A DNA stretch of 64,000 bases, from NCBI GenBank assembly GCA_016808115.1, contig JAEQBH010001151.1, forward strand, positions 248,001-312,000, in the 5' to 3' direction. Positions 34,401 to 44,694 of the stretch are shown one piece after another (the stretch's first letter is position 1; each line of letters starts with the position of its first letter). The position numbers and the translations under genes are program-made. The notes below the pieces were generated by a model. The model searched no databases, had not been told where the DNA came from, and saw nothing but the letters and a program-made list of their open reading frames with translations. Origin of the DNA: Tetrastigma voinierianum. Lineage: Eukaryota; Streptophyta; Magnoliopsida; Vitales; Vitaceae.

Positions 34401-36260
34401 TGTTATCATTTTCTTTGTTATATGTGATAATAATCATATATCACTTAACTACATTATGTGTTCATGACATATTTCCTCTCATGTTCGCACTATGTTTCAA
34501 TTCGCTTTCATTTTCTTACTTTCCATGAATCATTTTCATGTTTCATGAACACATCTTTACATTTTTCATTTTCTACATTTTTTCCTTGTTTCATGCTCAT
34601 TACATATGGCACTTCATATTCTTGTGAAGTATGATGTATGGAATCACACCTCATTCATATATTCTTATTCCTCTATGAATCTACTTTACTTATAGTAAGG
34701 GAATCAATCCTAATCGGATCATGCAAAAACTAAAAGTTATGGCATTTTCATGCCAAACTAGCTCTGCTTATCCGGATTACACTAGAACAGTTCGTATTAC
34801 TAATTTTTCCGGGGTCTTAACTTAATGTTTGACTCTAGTTAATTACTATTTTAAATATAAGGTGCTGGGCGGTCCCATTCCAACTGAATCACCCACCGGA
34901 GCACCGGAACTCAAGGCCGTCCAAACAACCCGACTACTCTATGTTCAAAACTGAAATCAGAATTCGCTTGCACACGGCCCCCACTTTGAGTGCAATTTTT
35001 AGCCACTTTGGGTCAGAATTTGGCGATTCCTATTCTTTTAATTTTGTTCTCCTCCTCTTGAAGTCTATTTTACGTGAGCTACTTGAATCACTCAAATCGA
35101 TAAGAAATGAGCAAAGTTATGACCAAAATACAAAATCGGCCGAAACCTGGGAACGTAGCGCAGTGTACCTAAGACACCCCTAAAGTGTACCGGTACACTT
35201 TGGCCAAAAATGACCAGAAACGAAAGTGTACTGGTACAAGTCACCCGAAATGCCCTAAAATGTGTGTTTTTTCACATTTTTCCATATGTTTCAACCCCAA
35301 TCAACTCTATACTCCATATACACCTCAAAACCATTTCAAATTCACCTTGTAAACTCTTTTCTACACAATTCTCTTTCAATTAGATATCTTCTTCAAAATT
35401 CTTTCATGAATTTCTTCCAAAACCCTTTCTAATATGGGTTATGACCATCCCTCAACAAAAACATGAATATTAATTAGGGCTTACTCTAAACCCCTAACTC
35501 ATTTACTTACAATTAACCATGAATCCAACTTAAGAGAGAGGATTCTACAACTATCTCAGGCCATTTGTGAGTTTTAACAACCCTAATTTCAATATATCTT
35601 TGGTTAGATTTCATCCTAACAAACCTCAGGTTTTTGAGACAAGATAATAACCATACAAAACCAAAGATCCATACACAAATCCAAAGTTCCATACTCAAGG
35701 TTAGTAGAAGTTCCATACCTTGTTGGTTTGATCTTTGGCTCCTCCATCTTCTTCCTCTTCCTCTTCTTCTCCTCCTCCCTTCATGTTTTTTCTCCTCCCC
35801 CCAAATGAGACCAACTTTGGTCTTTAAAACCCATGTTTTCTAAGGCCTTGTTTGGCCCTCCAAAAACCCATTGGGGTTAAGTTTCATTAATTGCTTTTAA
35901 GCCTTCCAACTCTCGCTATTTGTATTCCAAGTTTCCTTTATTTCATTTTGGCCTCAAACTCATCAATTCATGTCTTTTTAGGCTCCCTTTTTTTGGACAA
36001 ATTACAATTTTGTCCTTAAGTTTTGTAACTTTCCGGGTCTCTCGTTTCTATATTTCACATTTAACTCACAAAACAGTTAAATTATGCTTACAAAATACCC
36101 TAAACATGTCGAAAACGACTAGGGTATATTTTGGGGTGTTACAACCGACACCCCCCCGCCGGACCACCCTTCCCGTAGGTTGCGTGTGTCGCGGCAAGCC
36201 TCGATCGATTGACTCAAGGTTTCAATGTGTCTGCACTCCATACCGATAGAAAGCAACTTA

Positions 36261-36633
36261 TAAAAAAATATGTAGCAATGAAGGTTACCAAAGCCATGTT
36301 GATTTTATTAGTTATGAGTCGTGACATTTATATTCAATTATTATTAAATAATTCTTTACCTTGATTGAAATGTCTAACAAATTTGTAATCTATTACTGCA
36401 TTTATTTACCAAACTTAACTGAAAATGGTGATTCAATTAATAATCTAATATAACAAGAGTATCTAATGGTTGAGTTTAGTATACTCTAGACAAATGATCT
36501 TGAGCATCAAATTTTAGGGTTTACAATAAAAGTAAAAATTTATCCTTGAAATCGTAACCATGATATATGAATACATAGACCAAGAAGGTGTAAGAAGGTT
36601 CTTTTTTTGTTCCTTGCCTAACGTAAGACTTAC
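36261..36633. other. Original laccase intron remnant
   Basis: AT-rich DNA between the end of element A and the laccase splice donor at 36633. No other feature is seen. Confidence 0.55.
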
Positions 36634-36986
36634 CAGGATTATTCGCTTACTCTAATCTCAATAAAGAATCCATCCATTCTTTGGAACTGTGAATGTCAGA
36701 TGAGTGGTGGGTCGGCAAGGTTATAAGATTGTGGGATCACAATGCTTGAAATTTTCTGTGAGCCTTTTCCAACAAGATAAAAGCTATAGCCATGTATGTG
36801 CATTGGATGGTTTCCTCCCGAAAGAATGCTAGTCCCTTGAAAAACAATCTCAACTTTATCGAGATAGTTTAACATCTTCACCTTTGTCCCTTTTTTCATG
36901 AATATGAGACATCTATGTATCCCCGTGAAGTTAAAATTATACAAAGGGATTATCCGAAATTTCGCTCATACACACCCGATATGTTC
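36634..36986 (-). pseudogene. Laccase, penultimate exon
   Basis: Reads (minus) NISGVYERNF, a +1/-1 break, PLYNFNFTG, then LNYLDKVEIVFQGTSIL, GGNHPMHIHGYSFYLVGKG, SYNLADPPL, a TGA, and in another frame TFTVPKNGWIL, ending at a gtaagt donor. The HPMHIHG motif supplies type 2/type 3 copper ligands of plant laccases, and all three His are intact. Stops and two frameshifts make it non-functional as read. The expected acceptor before NISG shows gg rather than ag. Firm family call. Confidence 0.88.
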
Positions 36987-37096
36987 CCGCATATTGGTTC
37001 CACCAATTTTTTTAATTAACTTATTACTATGTTCACTTATCCTAATAAACATTAAGACATTACTATTCAGGCTAAGGTCTATGGTAATATAATAAT

Positions 37097-37651
37097 TGAC
37101 GGGTCTAAAACAATGTGTGCGTAGCTCGTAAATTACAAGCCCAACTCGCCAACCTCAAGACAGATTGGCGGCAGCCCAAGTAAAGGAGTCGCCCATGATG
37201 ATATCCCACATACTTCAAAATGCATGGTCCTAGGCCAAGAACTAAGCCCACCCTGTCAGTGATCCACTCTCCACCCATTAGGAAGGAAGGATCTTCCTTG
37301 ATCACGGCTCCCTAATTATCCCTTAATAGTCAGTTCGCGATAAGGAAAAGGAAACTCATCACCCAATCGGAGAGATACCGTATCGCCATCTAACAAGGAA
37401 AGTTATCGTAAGTACCCACTATAAATAGCGAACCTCTCCACCGAAAAAGGTACGCATTCAACTTATACCCTAAGCAGTTGATCTTTTTCCTCCGAAGGGA
37501 AAGAACTGACTTAAGACTGAGAGGCGGCCAAGACACCACCACGGTCACCTTTGTTCGCTTCTTTTTGCGCAGTGTGCCCCGCACGCATCTCGGCGCATTG
37601 GCCCAACGACTCCACGCCCAGCCCGCCTCGATAGAAAGCCACCATCGGGCC
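37097..37651 (+). repeat. Element B 5' LTR
   Basis: About 555 bases beginning tgacgggtctaaaac, aligned with the 3' copy. TATA element at 37419. The end is approximate. Confidence 0.8.
37419..37428 (+). promoter_or_regulatory. TATA box of B 5' LTR
   Basis: ctataaatag in the conserved context acccactataaata, also in the 3' LTR (49337-49344). Confidence 0.6.
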
Positions 37652-37710
37652 ATGGCCTACTGAACGACCGTTCCTTTACAAATGGGGCCGATTCTCAATG
37701 CATTATCGAC

Positions 37711-39160
37711 ATGGTATCGACTCGAAACATGAGCAAGAGCCACGCCAACCCCCCAAGGATGCAAGACCAGCAGGGCGGCGTAGATAGCGGACCACTAGGA
37801 GACGCTCTCGAAACCCTACACGCTAATACCAACGAGATGGAGGCGCTCTGTCTCACCTACCAGCGTTTTCTGAGAGAGTTGGAGCAACTCACTAGAAAGA
37901 TGCAACGCCCACAGGAGGCACGACACCATTACACAGGAAGAGCAGCAACACCCTAACGCTCCTCGAGAAGCTGACGGAGAAGGAGAAACCAGCAGAGCCA
38001 GGGAGAATGATCCCTACATACCCCCTAGAGAGGATCGCAATGAGGGGATGCCTGATATGAATGACAGAGACAATGAACTAACCCCTTATCAACAAGGGAT
38101 AGGGGAACGATCGTGGGAGCAGCAGTTCCGAGACATCCAACAAGAGCTCAGCCATATGAAGGAGGCTGTAAAAGGTCGAGCTCTAGTCTCCATGGATGCT
38201 TTAGTGCAACAAACAGAATCCTCGTTCACGGCCGGCAATTACACTTCCCTCCCGTAAAAAAAGTTCGGGACGTCAGGATCAAGCCGCCGACAAAACGAAA
38301 GACCCCGTAGACCACCTCAAGACTTACAAGAATCAGATGGAGCTACACAGATACCAGGACCCTGTAGAGCCTTCGCTATCACGCTAAAATGCCCAGCATT
38401 AGCCTGGTTTAATAAACTTCCGCCAGCTTTAATCTCATCGTTCAGAGATCTCTCCATCGCGTTCGTCTCCCACTTTATCAGAGCTCGGGCGTACAGGAAG
38501 CCGAGTTATCACCTGCTGACCATAAAGCAAAACCCATAAGAGAACCTGAGGTCCTACGTCCAGAGGTTCAATGCAGAGTCACTAAAGGTAGACATCCCAG
38601 ATGAGAAATTCTCCATCACAGCTTTCATCGCCGGGCTAGGCGTACAGTCAAAAGACTTGATGTTCTCTACCTCGAAGAACCCTCAGGAAAGCATGGCGAG
38701 TGCTTCATGCGCGAAATACATCAGAGGAAGCCTTATATCTAAGCGAGAATCATACGCTCCGAAGGAGAAGCGAAGTGCGAGAAGAAACGAGCGAAGCCGG
38801 GAGGCGGGACGAGGGCGAGATCGGAGGGGCGGAGAAAGCGAGAGCGATCCCGAAAGAGGCGAGGTAATGTCGGGGGACCTCTTGGGGCCACCTGGTGAGC
38901 TGCGGCAGTGATATCCGCCTCGACAGTTCCCCACGGCGGCACGCCGGTATCACGGGTTATGCGCGAGTGCGGCATGAAAGTTTTAAGGTGGCGTCACCGA
39001 ATGAGACCGGACCCGGTAAAAGAGACCTGACAAAGTACTATGAGTTCCATATGGATCGCGGACATGGCGAATGGCCCGCATCGGTGAGAAGGAAATTAAA
39101 TTCCTGTCCCGATGTGGACCTCTCAAGTCGCTATGTGGCCTCGGAAGGTCGACACTAAGT
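37711..39160 (+). pseudogene. Element B gag
   Basis: Starts MVSTRNMSKS at 37711. The retrotransposon gag domain is clear at about 38366-38710: CRAFAITLKCPALAWFNKLPPALISSF, FVSHFIRARAYRKPSYHLLTIKQNP, NLRSYVQRFNAESLKVDIPDEKFSITAFIAGLG. An Arg/Glu-rich basic region follows (38750-38860), then YYEFHMDRGHG at about 39030, the decayed Cys/His segment. Several frameshifts (after 37956, near 38260, after 38911) and a TAA at 38538 break it. Confidence 0.83.
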
Positions 39161-39369
39161 CTGCCACCATCCTCGTCGATGACCACTGGCAAGCGCGTGC
39201 CCTTGTGGGAGTGGGAATCCGGCTTAACCGGAAGGCTCACTGTTTAGCATTAGATCGGGGGAAACCACTTTGGAGAGTGAAGCGTGTCCAAACTCCTCGA
39301 TTGGATACCATAACCTTTGGATTCGGACATGGAAGAGTACGCGATCCCGTGATGACCCATTGGTAATAA

Positions 39370-39770
39370 AGGCCATCGTGTGAATAAGAGCAATCCACGG
39401 ATCCTGGTCGAGAGCGGAGCTCGATGACATCATCTTCGTCGGCTTTCGACAAAATGGGATCGGAAGGAGAAGCTAGAGCGGGTCCAACACCCACCTACGA
39501 GTTCACGGAAGAGTGCTACCCTTGGGGTCGATACAACTGGTGCTCACTTTGGGAGACCCCCCATGCCAGGCCACAACAACGGTAAGATTCCTCATAGTAG
39601 ATGCCCCATCAGCTTACAATATGTTATTGGGCAGGCCCTCCCTCAAGGCCATAAGGGCTATCCCTTCTGCCTATCATATGGTTATCAAATTCCCTGCTAC
39701 GAATGGAGTAGGAATGGTTTAAGAAGATCAGCTCGTGGCCAGGGAGTGCTACTCGGCATCAATGAAACAA
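39370..39770 (+). pseudogene. Element B protease
   Basis: ILVESGA at about 39410 occupies the catalytic Asp-Ser-Gly site, with Glu where Asp is expected, followed by a frameshift, IIFVGF, REKLERV, then an open stretch 39513-39722 reading LPLGSIQLVLTLGDPPCQATTTVRFLIVDAPSAYNMLLGRPSLKAIRAIPSAYHMVIKFP. This is the standard Tat protease with its LLGRP end block. It cleaves the polyprotein in intact relatives. Confidence 0.8.
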
Positions 39771-39989
39771 AAAGCGGTTGACAGCATCCACATGGATGAG
39801 CTCAACATGAGAGATGAGTTAAGCACCCGACTGCGCCCTGGAAGAACTAGAACTCATCTGCAAACGGCTGACCCGGCCAGACACCTCATCTACATCGAAT
39901 CAGGTGATCGAGGGCGTGAGATCTCCTAAATGCTATTCTTAAAGCGGAATATCGATGCGCCTAGAATCAAGAGGACATGGGAGGAGATT

Positions 39990-40656
39990 GACCCGCGATG
40001 TCACCCTGGGTGAGCGTTAGTCTCTCATACAAGCCCGGAGTCAAAAAAAAAAAAAAAAGTTTCACCTCAGAAAGGCAAAAGGATATCAATGAAGAGATTC
40101 GTGACTATCACGGCGAGTGGCTATCAGGAGTAGATTATCCTGATTGGTTGGCTAATTTTGTTCTCGTCAAAAAGGAAAACGGCAAATGGCGACTCTGCAT
40201 TGACTTCACCAATGTTAACTGGGCCTACCCAAAAGATAGCTTTCCTTTACCTCGAATCAACCTCATAGTGGATGCCATGTCTGGCCACAAGCTCCTTAGC
40301 TTCATGGACGCTTTCTTAGGCTATAACCAGATCATAATGGACCTCGACGACCAAGAGAAGACCTCATTTGTGACCGGATAAGGAACCTACTGTTACCAAG
40401 TGATGCCCTTCGGGTTGAAGAACGCTGGGGCCACCTATCAAAGGTTGGTGAACAAAATGTTCCAAAAGCAGATTGGAGCATCTATGGAGGTATACATAGA
40501 CGACATGCTGGTGAAGTCGGTTAAGGCCAAGCTCCACATAGCCCACCTACCCGAGGCATTCCAAGTCTTTAAGAACTACAATATGAAGTTAAACCCAACC
40601 AAGTGTGCCTTCGGAGTCTCCGCTAGAAAGTTCTTGGGTTTTATAGTCAACAGCTG
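39990..40656 (+). pseudogene. Element B reverse transcriptase
   Basis: One frame with a single TAA (40379-40381) covers most of the domain: INEEIRDY, YPDWLANFVLVKKENGKWRLCIDFTNVN, YPKDSFPLPRI, LLSFMDAFLGYNQI, then after the stop YCYQVMPFGLKNAGATYQRLVNKMF, the intact catalytic MEVYIDDMLVKS, and MKLNPTKCAFGVSARKFLGFIVNS. A run of 16 A near 40041-40056 lies just upstream of FTSERQ. Wording is diagnostic for the Tat lineage. The best-preserved polymerase in the window. Confidence 0.92.
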
Positions 40657-40719
40657 AGGAATAGAGGCAAATCCAGACAAGATAAAAGTTGTGCTCGACA
40701 TGCAACCACCTTTAAACAC

Positions 40720-41300
40720 TAAGGAAATTCAGGGCCTGGCGGGAGGATAGTTGCGCTAAGCCGCTTCGTGTCTAAAGCTAGCGAAAAATGTCAGCCTTTC
40801 TTCCAGGTTATGAAAATGGCCTTCCAATGGGATGCCCAGCTGCGGGCGTTCATGGCCCCCAAGACTGCCAAGATCTCCCCTGATGCGGTAGGGTCCCTCA
40901 GGAGACTCCTCCATGCTCTTTGGCCTTTTGATTTCTCGACTAGTGCCATACAGTCGAAAGAATAGGATAAGGTATAGCAAGCCCCGGTCTACTATTGCGG
41001 TGAGCTCAGGAGACGGGAAAAGGTGTCGAGATGGAAGATGATCCCCAGCATTGGTGACCATTGCTAGAAAACTCCAGCCATACTTCCAAGCACACACCAT
41101 CGAGGTCCCGATGAAGCAAATACTACATAAGCCAGAAACCTCAAGAAGGCTGATAAAATGGGCCATAGAGATGAGTGAGTTCGACATCAGATACAAGCCC
41201 AGAACGGCGGTCAAAGGACATGTTTTGGCATATTTCATTATGGAATTCACCTCGACCGGGCCCACCGAAACTACCAAACTCATGCCCGACCTCCCCATCT
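40720..41300 (+). pseudogene. Element B connection and first RNase H
   Basis: LSRFVSKASEKCQPFFQVMKMAFQWD (40760-40835) is the connection segment. DFSTSAIQSKE and APVYYCGEL follow, then a decayed YSKMEK stretch, ARKLQPYFQAHTIEVP, RRLIKWAIEMSEFDIRYKPRTAVKGHVLAYFIMEFT (to 41250). Frameshifts at about 40965 and 41000-41050. Confidence 0.8.
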
Positions 41301-41329
41301 AAAAGTTATCCGTGGTGGGCGTAATGCCC

Positions 41330-41600
41330 AATGAAGAGGTGCGAGTGCGGTCCCGACTTCCGGATGGGGTCGTGGAATATGCACTCGGATTCGGGTTCAG
41401 GCCTCGATAATGGTAGAATATGAGCGAGTCATGGTTGGGCTTAATCTTGCCTCCATGGAAGCTAATCCGGCTGGAGGTTGTGCAGTGATTCCCGAGTTAG
41501 TGTCGCGATAGAAGACTCCTACGAAGCCAAGGGCGAAAAAATGATCCTTTACCTAAAAAAGGTGCGAGAGTTGCTTAAAAAGTTCATACGGGTTCGGTCG
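41330..41600 (+). pseudogene. Element B second RNase H (Tat hallmark)
   Basis: Badly broken: the ALGFGFRASI-type strand near 41390, NMEASHGW-type remains, CSDSRVSVAIEDSYEAKGEKMILYLKKVRELLKKF at 41478-41585. Positions match A 12775-13060. Confidence 0.7.
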
Positions 41601-41779
41601 AGTGCGTCGAGGGCGAGAGGTCGACGAGGCGGATCTGCAGCAAAGTTAACAACGTCACAAGAGGATCTAAATAGATTGGTACCGGTCGAGCGCCTCCCAG
41701 AACCCATAGTAAACATCAACAGTGAAGAAGTTTCCCCAGTAATGTCCGAGCCGAGCTGGATGGACCCCATCTAGGATTA

Positions 41780-42990
41780 CTTGATGGATGGAACATTGCC
41801 AAGTGATCCGAAGGAGGCGTCCAAGCTCAGAACGAGATCGGCTAGATTCACCATTCATCGGGGAATCCTTTATAAATGAGGCTTTTCTACACCCATCCTT
41901 AAGTGCGTAGGAAAGGAAGACGCCAATTATGTACTTAGGAAGGTGCATGAAGGCATCTATGGCAACCACATCGGAGCCCGGGCCTTGGCAGGAAAAACTC
42001 TAAGGTAGGGATACTATTTGCCCATAATGCTCAAGGACGCCATAAAACTGGTTAGAAAATGCAAAATCTGTCAGGAGTACGCTAAGATCTCTCACCTCCC
42101 ATCCAAGCCGCTGACCTCGATCACAAGCCCTTAGCCTTTTCAGCAATGGGGGCTAGACATATTGGGGCCCCTACCCATTGGGAGGGGCCAGTGCAAGTTT
42201 ATTATTGTAGGAGTGGACTACTTCACCAAGGGGGCCGAGGTCAAGCCCTTAGCAACGATCACAGAGAAAAAGGTACGTAACTTCGTCTGGCGTTCCATAA
42301 TATGCAAGTTTGGGATCCCGAGAGCCCTGGTGTCTAGTAGCGGGAAACAGTTCAACAATCCTAAGTTCAGAGATTTTTGCGCCTAGCTCGGAATCAAGAA
42401 CTACTACTCATCCCCAGCTCATTCACAGTCCAACGGACAAGCAGAAGTCACTATAAGGACTCTCAAGGAAGCATTGAAGACTAAGTTAGAAAATCTAAAA
42501 GGAAAAATGGGTAGAATATCTCCCCGAGGTATTATGGGCGTACAAAACTACATGCAAGTCTGCAACTTAAGAAACCCCATTTGCTTTAGCATTTGGCACC
42601 GAGGCAGTAGCCCCTGTTGAGGTTGGGCTAAAGTCACCAAGAATTGACTTCGCAAACGCCGAATACAACGAGGAGATTCTTCGCCTAAACCTTGATCTCC
42701 TTGAAGAAAAGCGTGAGCAGGTTCTAAAACACGGCGGGGCCCATCCTGTAGGCGACAAGATCTTGCAATAGGAAGGGTCAGGGCTAGGAGTTTCAAGCCC
42801 GGTGACCTAGTTTTGAAAAAACTCATGCCAGCAAAGAAAGACCCCACACACGGGAAACTAGGACCCAATTAGGAAGGACCCTACATCGTATCCCGCGTAG
42901 TCCTATTTGGAAACTACAAACTTCAAACAGAAGAGGGAAAGACCCTGCCTCACTCTTGGAACTCTAAGCACCTTAAGCGATTCTACCAAT
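41780..42990 (+). pseudogene. Element B integrase
   Basis: The zinc-binding part is at 41810-42110 (VHEGIYGNHIGARALAGKTL, KLVRKCKICQEYAKI). The core at 42150-42480 reads WGLDILGPLPIGRGQCKFIIVGVDYFTKGAEVKPLATITEKKVRNFVWRSIICKFGIPRALVSSSGKQFNNPKF, then HSQSNGQAEVT. The first Asp (GLD) and the Glu (QAE) are present, but the middle acidic residue (usual SDNGKQF) reads SSGKQF. The tail at 42770-42980 has FKPGDLVLKKLMPAKKDPTHGKLGPN.EGPYIVSRVV and YKLQTEEGKTLPHSWNSKHLKRFY. Scattered stops. Confidence 0.85.
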
Positions 42991-42999
42991 AGACCTCGG

Positions 43000-43849
43000 A
43001 TTGTAGCCTTTAATAAAGTATTCAAAGTTTTTTCTTTCATTTAGATAACAGTCTCTGTGTTCATTTTTAGCATGCTTAATACTCTCGTAGATCGTTAAAA
43101 AAAAAAAAAAAAGGGAGTGAGGAGCTCGGCTCAGAAGGGCCTTGGAAAATTACACATCTCAGAATGCAAAAACGCATGTTTCCAAAAGGTTATTCTTTTA
43201 TATCAAAGGAGCTACAGTTAACGTAGAGAATTACAATCAGCGAAGCCGTTTCCTACATCTTAGAGACGAGCGGCAAAATAGTTCTCTACATCTCAGAAAA
43301 TTACAGACCACCAATAGCCACTCAAGGCAAAAAAACCATAAGAAAGGAAAAAAAAAAGAATAGAAAATAGGGGATGAGAGTTATAGCAGGAGAAGGCGGG
43401 ACTTAAAACATTCCCTTGGTGTGTAGCCCCCTCAATTGTTCTTTGGTCTAACTCCATCGGATAGCGGGACTAGGGAGATAACACGGCTCTACGATGGGAG
43501 GGCTAGGGAAAAGCCTCTTTCCCAACAAGCGGCAGAACCACAAAGCCGAACGTCAGCCTACGACCACCATATAGAGTTCGCGTAGCTACAATCAGACCCG
43601 GAAGCTTCATCATGTCCGAATTTCAAAGACATAAAGGAAAACTGAAGCGGCAGATAACACATATCTTAGAAGGAAGGCGAATATTTATAAAGAAGCTTGG
43701 GTACCTTGGGAAGTCACGCAGTCCGTTCCAGTTCTCCATAAACTGGCATTAAAGCCCGCAGCATACGTTCGAGAAGGAAGCGAAATGGCTCGGAAAGTAG
43801 GAATAGCCCGAAGCCAAGTAGCTCAATTCAAAGGCTGACATTTCGAGGA
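43000..43849 (+). other. Post-pol spacer of B
   Basis: Non-coding. A16-type tract near 43097-43112, then purine-rich DNA (43330-43380). Counterpart of A 26236-27250, diverged. Confidence 0.55.
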
Positions 43850-44525
43850 AGGTCGAATAGCACAGGAGCCCGAATGAAAACTGGATTGAGGAGTCAACGA
43901 CTCGGAAGGTTGAATAGCCTAGGAGCCAAGTAGCTGTTCAAAGGCCATTTCGAGAGGCCCGAATAGCCCATGAGCAAAATAGGTCGATTCAAAGAGTGAT
44001 AACTCGAAAGTAGAATAACCTGGAGCCCAGTAGCTCGAGTTCGTAAGAACAGGAGGCTCGTAAGGCCATGTAGCCCGGGGCCGTGTGCCTCAATTCAAAG
44101 AGGCCTTAGAGCTCAAAGGCCATGTAGCCCGGGGCCATCATTTCGAGTTCAAAGGAGCTTCGGCTCGAGAAGGCCATGTGAGCCTAGGGCCATGTAACTC
44201 ATTCCGAAAGAGCCTTAGGCTCGGAAAGGCCATGTAGCCTAAGAGCCATGGCTCGAGTTCAAAGTTGTGGGGCTCGAGGTCACGTAGCCCAAAAGCCATG
44301 TAGCTCAGTTCAAAGGAGCTTTAGAGCTCAGAGGGCTATGTAGCCTGGGAGCCATGTAGCTCAGTTCAAAAGAGCCTTAGAGTTGGGAGCCATGTAGCTC
44401 AGTTCAAAAGAGCCTTAGAGCCTAGAAGGCCACGTAGCCCAAGAGCCACATAGCTCAGTTTGTAAAGAGCCTAGTGGCTCAGTCCATTAGAAGTCGCATA
44501 GCTCAATAAGAGCCTAGCTATTTAA
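43850..44525 (+). repeat. Tandem array in element B
   Basis: Degenerate units built from aaggccatgtagccc, gagccatgtagctcagttcaaa and gagccttagagctc, period about 55 bases with 20-25-base subunits. Shares the word gtagctcagttca with A's array but differs in unit structure. Confidence 0.78.
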
Positions 44526-44694
44526 AAATTGAATATCCTGGAACCTCGCGACACTGTTTTTAAAAGAAGACAGTAAATTCAGAAGGCATAAAGATGGATA
44601 TCCAGAGAGCAACAAAAACCAAGGTTAGCGTTATAGAAGTCTAAGGCTCAGAGCCCGAAATTAGCCAAGATAAACAAAAATTACAAGGGAAAGC

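Larger units (their letters stand above)
31756..36143 (+). mobile_element. Solo LTR G (4.4 kb)
   Basis: It begins tgtcacgcccc and ends ggggtgttaca, a near inverted pair, with exact duplication accga at 31751-31755 and 36144-36148. No gag-pol motif or primer site was found inside. Very long single LTRs are known from some Ty3/gypsy groups; a non-autonomous element is the alternative. It contains a minisatellite (33246-33830) and a tetranucleotide-like region (33880-34400). Confidence 0.8.
8358..36260 (+). mobile_element. Element A: Ty3/gypsy, Tat lineage, carrying nested elements C and G
   Basis: Two LTRs begin tgatgatgcctaaaa (8358 and 31206) and the internal order is gag, protease, reverse transcriptase, RNase H, second RNase H, integrase, tandem repeats, antisense frame, polypurine tract. 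The second RNase H after the first is the hallmark of the Tat lineage. Removing C and G leaves about 11.6 kb, close to element B without H (about 11.0 kb). Flanks are gaaaa (8353-8357) and taaaa (36261-36265), an imperfect duplication. All frames are broken by stops. Confidence 0.85.
31206..36260 (+). repeat. Element A 3' LTR, interrupted by solo LTR G
   Basis: LTR sequence runs 31206-31755 and resumes at 36149-36260 after G. Together about 660 bases, matching the 5' LTR. The end is placed by the cgatagaaagca block shared with the B LTRs. Confidence 0.8.
8270..36633 (-). other. Expanded last intron of the laccase (about 28.4 kb)
   Basis: The donor at 36633 (exon ...cctG, intron gtaagt) and acceptor at 8270 (tttctgcag, exon GGGTATGG) both keep consensus form and the right phase: the split Gly of the family's NPG-VWF junction is rebuilt exactly. 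Nearly the whole intron is element A with its nested C and G; only about 90 bases on the acceptor side and 370 on the donor side look like original intron. Confidence 0.8.

Noticed and set aside
34127..34528. 133-residue frame rich in His, Ile and Tyr in G
   Set aside because: Translation of a simple attcatgtatactc repeat; no coding meaning.
40756..41298. 180-residue minus-strand open frame over B RNase H
   Set aside because: It is the shadow of the plus-strand connection/RNase H region, which matches known protein blocks.
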